Origin: Vicinamibacteraceae bacterium
GTDB taxonomy: Bacteria; Acidobacteriota; Thermoanaerobaculia; Multivoradales; Multivoraceae
Length of the DNA stretch: 64,000 bases
Direction: 5' to 3'
Assembly: GCA_012270995.1 (NCBI GenBank)
Contig: JAAXHG010000132.1
Span: 22,208 to 86,207, forward strand
The notes below the pieces were generated by a model. The model saw nothing but the letters and a program-made list of their open reading frames with translations, did no database searches and was not told where the DNA came from. Positions 57,420 to 64,000 of this stretch are shown here, piece by piece. A program made the position numbers and the translations under genes. Within the stretch, counting starts at the first letter, position 1. Every line of letters begins with the position of its first letter.

Positions 57420-59322
57420 GTGCCGTACACAGGCTTCACGCTGACCGCAAACACAAGCGTGGACTTCGGCGCCGGCGTCCATGACCTGATCCTGAGGTGC
57501 GCGGCGTTGCTGCGAGACGAATCGGCACCGGGCCTGGTCTCGGCAGCCTTCGTCCTCGCCCTGGTCGTTGCCGCGGGCTGGCACTTCGTCAGCTCGCGGC
57601 GAATACTGGGCGCCGTCAAGGAAGCGAGGGGCATTCTCCATGTCGGGGACGCCGCCTACGACGAGGGGCGATTCGTGGGAATGCAACGAACGTTCCGCGA
57701 GTGGGAGGACCTGACCAAGCGCGGTCCACGTCACCACATTGCGGAGGCATGGCGCGAGTTCGCCGAGACCGTCAACCGGCAGAAGGGCCTGTTCAACAGC
57801 GTCCGACCGGCCGAGTTCTTCGACCGCGAGCCGCTTCACATGCAGCACCGCTTCTTCTCCCAGCTGCCGGCTCTGTTCGTTTCAATTGGTCTCTTTCTGA
57901 CGTTCCTGGGTCTGGTCGCGGCCCTCGACCAGACTCGCGAGGTACTCGCCGGGCCGCAGGTAGCGCTGCGCGACGAGGTCTTGGAGAGCACCGCCACGGC
58001 CGCCACCGACAACGTCACCGCGGGGCTGAAGACGCTGCTGCAAGTCGCGGGAGCGAAGTTCATCATGTCCCTCACCGGGCTGCTCTGCTCGATCCTTTTC
58101 GGCCTCGTCTTCAGGCACCGCGAAGCGAAGATCGACGAAGCGCTGCACGGGCTCTGCGCGGACATCGAGCGCGGTCTCGAGTACAGGAGCGCCGACAGCT
58201 ATCTTCTCGACCAGATCCTGGAGACCCTGCGGGAACACGGGACCCACCTTCAGACCTTCAGCACCGAGCTCGTCGCCCAGGTAGCGCAACCGCTGCGCGA
58301 GGAGATCCCCCAAGCCCTCCGGCAGTCGATCCAGGAGGCGATGGCCCCGTCGCTGGAGCAGTTCGAACGTGGCGCTGGTCAGGGTCTGGAGTCCATGGTA
58401 GCCAGCGTCACGGCGTCGATGAGCGGCACGGTTCAGGACTCGGCACATGCCCTCAACCACACCATGGAGACGGTCGGCCGCACCCTCGACGACGTTGCCT
58501 CTCGTCTCGACCGCTCCGCCGAGTCCATGGGCGGGCAGGTCGGAGAAGCGGTGGCCGCTCTTTCCGGCGAGATCTCCTCCCTCCAAACGGCGATGGCGGA
58601 TTCGTCCCGCGAAGCGACGGAGAACCTGACTCAAGGCTCCCGCTCGCTCCTCGCCAGCATGGAAGAGGCTCTGCAGGCGATTCGCGGCAGTACGCAGACC
58701 GGGGCGGATGGGATCGACCGAGCGACCACGGCGATGACCGCGGCCGTCGAGGCCCTGACCAACCGCGCGGAAGCAGCGTCGCGGGCCGCCGTCGAAGCGG
58801 GCAGTCGAACGATCGAGGAAGCAAGCCGCCGGGCCGCCGAAGGCTTCGATGAGTCCAGAAGGGCTGTGGCGAAACGCAGTCGAGCGGATACAAGCGTCCA
58901 ACCGCCTCATGGAGCAGAGCGTGATGACCACCGCGAATGTTCTCCAGTCAAGCGCGCGCGATATGACGAGCCATGTCGTCGCCGTCCTGAAGTCGACGGA
59001 GAGCGCAGTCAAGGATGCGAGCTACGCCGCCGCCGAAACCCGACTAGCCATCGAGCGGGTCATGCACGAGTTCCACGCGCTGGTGGAGGGTTTCACTGGA
59101 CTCGATCAGCGCCTAGGCGCAGCCTGGAAGGGACTCGAGGAGAGCGTCGGGAACAGCCTGGCGGAGTTTCGGCGTTTCGAGGGCGACCTGAATCGGGAGT
59201 TCGCCCGCTCACTCGGCGAGCTTCTTGAAGCGATCGACCAGATGGAGCCGTTTACGCCGCTATCCAGTGGCCCCGATACCGGGGGCCGGTCCCCAGTCCT
59301 CCGTCCGCGCCGCCGAAACTGA
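57420..59322 (+). CDS. zorA: ZorA: MotA/ExbB-like Zorya motor subunit with long coiled-coil tail; interrupted by an apparent +1 frameshift near 58850-58890
   Basis: FFSQLPALFVSIGLFLTFLGLVAAL...LLQVAGAKFIMSLTGLLCSILFGLVFR, long helical tail, then continuation in another frame (NAVERIQASNRLMEQSVMTTANVLQ...AWKGLEESVGNSLAEFRRFEGDLNREFARSLGELLEAIDQ). GTG start at 57420; followed by zorBCD. Confidence 0.87.
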
Positions 59323-59327
59323 TCGGC

Positions 59328-60176
59328 ATGGCGATTCGGCCCAGACCGCGGCGCCTTGCCGAGGAAGGGGGCGAGTCCTCGTTCGTCTCGGTTACCGACC
59401 TGACCGTCTCCTTCCTGTTCGTGATCCTCGTCCTGCTGGCCTTCTTCGCTACCGAGGTCCGGCCGGATGCGGAGGAAACGGAATCCGAACCCCTGGCGGC
59501 CTATCTGGAGAGCACGGCGGAAACTCGCCTGCGCGTGCTGGAGTTGATCGCGGGCCGCCTTCGCGAGGCGCTTCCCGGGTTACGGATCAGCGTCGTGGCC
59601 GGCGACGGCATCATCCGTCTTGAGAGCGATGAGCTGTTCGGATCGGGTCAGTGGCGGATCGCTGACGGAAGTACCCCGGACCGTGTCGCCCGCGCCCTGG
59701 GCGACGCGCTTGCCGAGACTCTTCCCTGCTACACCTTCGGACCGCCGCCGGCCGCGCCGGAGAACTGCGAAGATGTCCTCGCCGCGATCGAGACGATCCA
59801 GATCGAGGGCCACACGGACGACGAACCGCTCTCCTTGGCGTTACGGGAGAAACAACAGATGCGGGACAACCTCGACCTGTCCGCCAGACGCGGCGCGGAG
59901 ACCCTGCGCGCCATGACCGAGCGCTACCGGTCCGAGCTGATGGACTTCCGGAATCTGCGAGGAGAACCGGTGCTTTCCTTCGCGGGCTACGGGGCGATGC
60001 GGCCGATTGACAGTCACCAGACCGAGGCCGGCAGGGCGGCAAACCGCCGAGTGGACATCCGCTTCATTCTCCAGACGCCGCAGAGTCTCGACCAGGTCGA
60101 GCGGATTCGGGATCAACTCACGAGGCAGCGCGAAGGGCTGCCGGCCATCGCCGTGGACGACCGATCGCCCGCATGA
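59328..60176 (+). CDS. zorB: ZorB: MotB/OmpA-like Zorya motor subunit
   Basis: TM with Asp SVTDLTVSFLFVILVLLAFF; OmpA-like IEGHTDDEPLS...LDLSARRGAETLRAM...FAGYGAMRPIDSHQTEAGRAANRRVDIRF. Confidence 0.9.
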   Translation: MAIRPRPRRLAEEGGESSFVSVTDLTVSFLFVILVLLAFFATEVRPDAEETESEPLAAYLESTAETRLRVLELIAGRLREALPGLRISVVAGDGIIRLESDELFGSGQWRIADGSTPDRVARALGDALAETLPCYTFGPPPAAPENCEDVLAAIETIQIEGHTDDEPLSLALREKQQMRDNLDLSARRGAETLRAMTERYRSELMDFRNLRGEPVLSFAGYGAMRPIDSHQTEAGRAANRRVDIRFILQTPQSLDQVERIRDQLTRQREGLPAIAVDDRSPA

Positions 60177-61572
60177 CCCGCGTTGAACCAGAAGGGAGCG
60201 AGGCGCTCTCGCTCTCGGCCTTGCTGAGGCCCCGGCCGGGCGTTGCCGCTCCCGGAACGCTGGCCATCGGCATCGGCGAACCCGCGGCCCTTCGGAGGGA
60301 GGTCGCGGCAATCGACAGACGATGGCCCGACAACGAAGGTCTTGAGCCGGAGGAAGATACGGACGTCCTGGTCGGGCAACTCGACCGGCGGTTCCGCCAG
60401 TGGGACTGGCGCGACTACACCTGGGCCGACCTTCAACGCGCCGCGCGAGCCCTCTTCAGCACCGGGAAGAGGAACAGCCTCACGGCCGGTCCGTACTACC
60501 GCAGAGCGAGTACCGGCGCCTCGTCCACTTCGTCATCGGTCAGGTTCGGCCCGGCGCCAAGCGCAGGTTCGCGAGGACGATGTACCGGCTCTACCTGTCG
60601 ACGTTCGAGCGACGCAGTTGGCCGACACAGGAGTTGGCCGAGCGACTCGAACGTCACTTCCAGGAGTTCGGCCTGCCGATCGAAGGCGCCGTGGGAATGG
60701 GCGTCTTCGCTCCGCGGACGGCCGTGAACAGGATCGCCGGACGCATGATGGGTGAAGCGAACCCGTTCGAATTCCTGAAGCAGGCCGGGATCGAGGCGCC
60801 CCACGGTGATGGCCTGATGGCCGGTGTTCACCGGGAGTTCGTCAACCGGCACACGCGCGCCGAGATTCGCCGCCCCAACGCCGCCAGCGAGCGCCTGCTG
60901 AACTGGCTTGCTCCGCCGGGAGCTTCCCCGATGGAGGCTGGAGCGGAGTTTGGAATCGACGCGTTGCTCCTGCCGTGGACGGAGACCGATCCCGACGAGC
61001 ACTTGCGTAGACGACTCCGGGACGTGCTCGTCCAGCGCTTCGGTGATCCACGGCTCAGGGAAACCGGGGTGTGGCCTCGGTGCTCGCGGGAGGCGTTGGC
61101 GGTTCTCCGGCGATGGCTGGCTCAGGTGACCATCGAGGTCTTCTTCGAGATCATTTCCGCCGTCGTGACCTCGCACATGTGGGAGAACCGGAAGGGCTTG
61201 TGGCTGAACCGGATCGAGCGGGGCGAAATCACGGACGCCTGGTTCGCCCTGAGCCGCCGCGGAGCCGAGGAAGCGGAGCGACTCCAGCGTCGCGGCGGAG
61301 TCGAACTCGCCTACGCGGAGAACGAGTCCTGGTCCTCGAGCGATCGGGAGAAGTGCCTCCTCCTCATGAAGATCAACGGCCGAACGGTGGTGGAAGGATC
61401 GCACAGCTTCAAGACCCACATCTACCGTCGAGGAGACACGCGATCCGTTCCCTTCTTCCGGCCAAGCTACACCTGCGAGCAGTTCCGGGCGGACGCCAAG
61501 GCCCTCCGAGCGAAGGCCATCGTCCATCACCAAAGCTGGCCTTACAGGGTCCGGAACGCGCTCGACGGATGA
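60173..61572 (+). CDS. zorC: ZorC (EH-signature-type Zorya protein); interrupted by an apparent frameshift near 60480-60520
   Basis: ATGA overlap with zorB. N-terminal part in the 60173 frame (...DWRDYTWADLQRAARALFSTGKRNSLTAGPYY), remainder in the 60400 frame (SEYRRLVHFVIGQVRPGAKRRFARTMYRLYLSTFERRSW... to RNALDG). Assignment mainly by position. Confidence 0.75.
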
Positions 61573-64000
61573 TTGCGATCGAGCACGACATCACTCCCGA
61601 CCGGGTCGTCTTGCGCGGAACCGCCCCGAAGACTAAGCTACGGGGCCGCTTCCCGCGACACCCGACGCTCGACGATGAGGTCACTGTCGACGACTGGGTC
61701 GGCGACGACGTCGCCCGCTGTGCCGCCATAGGCGCCCTTCGGAGGTTCGGCGAGGAGAACCCCGGCACCGTCAAGATAGAGAAGGACGAGATCGTCGCGT
61801 CCCACGGCGCCCTGGCCTCCCTCGGCGCGGCACAGGCGGGAGCGCTGGGACTGCCGGCCCCGCCGCCGTTCTCCCTCAAGGTGGGCGTTCGTGGAGTGAT
61901 CGGCAGTCCCAGCTTCCGGCTGCGAACGGAGTGGCGGCATCGCGGCCTACCGGTCGTAGCGAAGAGATTGGGCGCCTTCCTCTGGAGCGAGGCCGGTGAG
62001 TTCCTGATTCCCGAACCCCTGCTCTCGGCCGTCGAGCAGGCCGACCGTTTCGACGGTGCGGCGACCGATCTTCCCGGTCACTGGGACGCTTTGGCGCGGT
62101 TTCGCCGCCTGTTCGAGGGGCTCGCCCTGGGAGCGACCGTTGAAATGGTGCCCTTTCTCTCGGGCATCCGGATCTTCACCGGCGCAGCCCTGAGCCTGCA
62201 GCTCCGGAAGAAAGCCGACGGCATCAGGTTCGACCCCGTGCTGTTCAGCGCCAGGCCGGGGAATGAAGCGTCAGAGGACGGAAGGCCGGTCTCAGAGGAG
62301 GACGGCGTTCTTCCCGCGGATCTACTGCGGTCGTTCCAGCGTGACGGGCGGACTGGGTTCTCTGCGTTCCCCACGGCCAAGGGGACCTACCTGCTCGGGC
62401 CGAACTCCTACCTGGTTGTGGACGACGCCTTGAAGACCGCCCTCGAAGTTGTCCGCGAGAAACAACAGGCGCCGCCCGAAGAGCGCCGGGGCTTCGCCGC
62501 CAATCCGCGCGCGGCGATCTCGGAGCGCCTGACCCAAGAGTTAGGCAGAGCTGATTCGGCAGCCGACCCAACGGAAATCGCCGAGACCGTTGGAGAGCTT
62601 ACGTCACGGCTCTTTGTTGAAACGCCCGAGTACGCTCTGCGAGCGGTCGAGGTTCAGGCGTGGGAACCTCCGGCGTTCGACTTCCTGCCCCGCCTTCCCC
62701 GTGCCCGCTGGCCCGAGCGCTTCACGATCGAAATCGGTGGGCGGCAGGTCGAACTGACACCTGCTGCCGCGACCGATCTCGAAACGCACCTTCGGAGCGC
62801 GGGCCTGAATGGCAAGCCCTTCGTGGCGTTCCGCGGCTCGCACTTCCCGGCAACGGCCCAAGTACGCGAAGAGCTTGCCATTCAGCTGGCCAGCCTTGGC
62901 CGCGAAGACCAGGAATCGCCAACGCGCCACGCAAGAGCCGAGGATGAGCCCGGCCGCGTCGAGGCCCCGGACCTTGTGGGAGGGTTCGACGACGACGAAC
63001 GGTGCACGGAGATCGAACCGCGGGGCGACTTCGGGAAGGACGTCGAATGGCCGGCCCGCCTCACGTCCCAGCCGTTCCCTCATCAGTTCACCTGTTTCCG
63101 CTGGCTCGTCGAGTCCTGGGCGGCGGGTCAGCCCGGCGTCCTGAACGCGGACGATCAGGGCCTCGGAAAGACGGTGGAAACACTGGCGTTTCTCGCGTGG
63201 CTGCAGGACGTGCCGGAGTCGGCGGAGGAAGACACCGCCGCAAGGCGTCGGGATCCCATCCTGGTCGTGGCGCCTACCGGTCTGCTCCGCACTTGGGAAA
63301 CGGAGGTCACGAAGCACCTGGACGAGCGCGGCCTGTACGCGGCGCATCGAGTCTACGGGAACTCTCTGAAGGCGCACCGTGTACGCGGCCTCCCCGGCGT
63401 CGATACGGACGACGGCCGCTGCCGCCTTCACTTCGAGCAAGTCCGGGCCGCCGGCGACAGGAACCTCGGCCACCGGCAGTGGTTGCTCACGACCTACCAG
63501 ACGCTGACGAACTACCAGCACAGCTTTCGCCGACTCCGCTTCTCCGCCGTCGTGTTCGACGAGATCCAGATGCTCAAGAACCCGGCCACGTTACGTGCCC
63601 TGGCGGCCAAGAGGGTCCGAGCGGATTTCCGTGTCGGCCTGACAGGCACGCCGATCGAGAACCGGACGGCCGACCACTGGGCAGTGATGGACGCCCTCGC
63701 CCCCGGCCGGCTCGGCTCGCTCCAGGACTATGTCGCGCGCTACGGCGAGGCCGCGGAGGAAAGCATGCGCGAACTCCACGACAGGCTCTTCGAGCCGCGA
63801 CGCACCTGCCGCGGCAACGAGATGCCGCCCCTGGTGATGAGACGACTCAAGCAGGACACGCTCGGCGGGCTGCCCGCCAAGACCTACCGCCGATACCGCG
63901 AAACGATGCCGGCCGGGCAGACGAAGGCGTACGACGAAGCGCTGGAGCTGGTCCGATCCGGCGAGCAAGGCTCTGCCCTCAGGATGCTGCAGCGGCTGCG
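61569..64000 (+). CDS. zorD: ZorD: SNF2-family helicase/nuclease-type Zorya effector, truncated by the window end
   Basis: ATGA overlap with zorC; open frame MIAIEHDITPDRVVLRGTAPK... to 64000; PHQFTCFRWLVESWAAGQPGVLNADDQGLGKTVETLAFLAWL; LRFSAVVFDEIQMLKNPAT; VGLTGTPIENRTADHWAVMDAL. Confidence 0.87.
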   Translation, partial: MIAIEHDITPDRVVLRGTAPKTKLRGRFPRHPTLDDEVTVDDWVGDDVARCAAIGALRRFGEENPGTVKIEKDEIVASHGALASLGAAQAGALGLPAPPPFSLKVGVRGVIGSPSFRLRTEWRHRGLPVVAKRLGAFLWSEAGEFLIPEPLLSAVEQADRFDGAATDLPGHWDALARFRRLFEGLALGATVEMVPFLSGIRIFTGAALSLQLRKKADGIRFDPVLFSARPGNEASEDGRPVSEEDGVLPADLLRSFQRDGRTGFSAFPTAKGTYLLGPNSYLVVDDALKTALEVVREKQQAPPEERRGFAANPRAAISERLTQELGRADSAADPTEIAETVGELTSRLFVETPEYALRAVEVQAWEPPAFDFLPRLPRARWPERFTIEIGGRQVELTPAAATDLETHLRSAGLNGKPFVAFRGSHFPATAQVREELAIQLASLGREDQESPTRHARAEDEPGRVEAPDLVGGFDDDERCTEIEPRGDFGKDVEWPARLTSQPFPHQFTCFRWLVESWAAGQPGVLNADDQGLGKTVETLAFLAWLQDVPESAEEDTAARRRDPILVVAPTGLLRTWETEVTKHLDERGLYAAHRVYGNSLKAHRVRGLPGVDTDDGRCRLHFEQVRAAGDRNLGHRQWLLTTYQTLTNYQHSFRRLRFSAVVFDEIQMLKNPATLRALAAKRVRADFRVGLTGTPIENRTADHWAVMDALAPGRLGSLQDYVARYGEAAEESMRELHDRLFEPRRTCRGNEMPPLVMRRLKQDTLGGLPAKTYRRYRETMPAGQTKAYDEALELVRSGEQGSALRMLQRL

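Overview
GC-rich bacterial chromosome window with compact, same-strand gene runs. About 0-33 kb and 43-48.8 kb is mostly housekeeping: uvrB fragment, class A PBP, rplI-rpsR-rpsF, membrane PPase, pth-rplY-prs-tRNA-Gln-ispE, HU, dtd, ssb, mutS, tsaB, psd-pssA-trxB, TRAP transporter, MATE, asnS, rnc, mutL, recO, mgtE. Two accessory blocks stand out. (1) 33.1-43.2 kb: eight co-directional genes combining a Ser/Thr kinase with Sel1 repeats, an HtrA-like protein with an apparently replaced catalytic Ser plus an FHA domain, further FHA proteins, an ExbB/MotA-type channel protein, a PP2C phosphatase, and a VWA protein with a MotB/ZorB-like N-terminal TM helix. I do not recognise this as a named system. 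(2) 48.8-64.0 kb: a defence-island-like block. It has a type I Zorya operon (zorABCD; zorA and zorC each carry an apparent frameshift, zorD runs off the window). Divergent to it is a two-gene unit: a 1412-aa DEAD/DEAH+DUF1998-type helicase and a 1408-aa protein with an RpoD-like sigma core, a region-1.2-like motif placed after region 4, and a large unknown C-terminal domain. That pair could be a Druantia III-like system or something undescribed; database searches are needed. Smaller items include a ~183-bp near-perfectly centred palindrome, a HicBA pair with a broken hicA, and a nucleotidyltransferase/small-protein pair. All calls come from reading motifs in the supplied translations; no database search was run.
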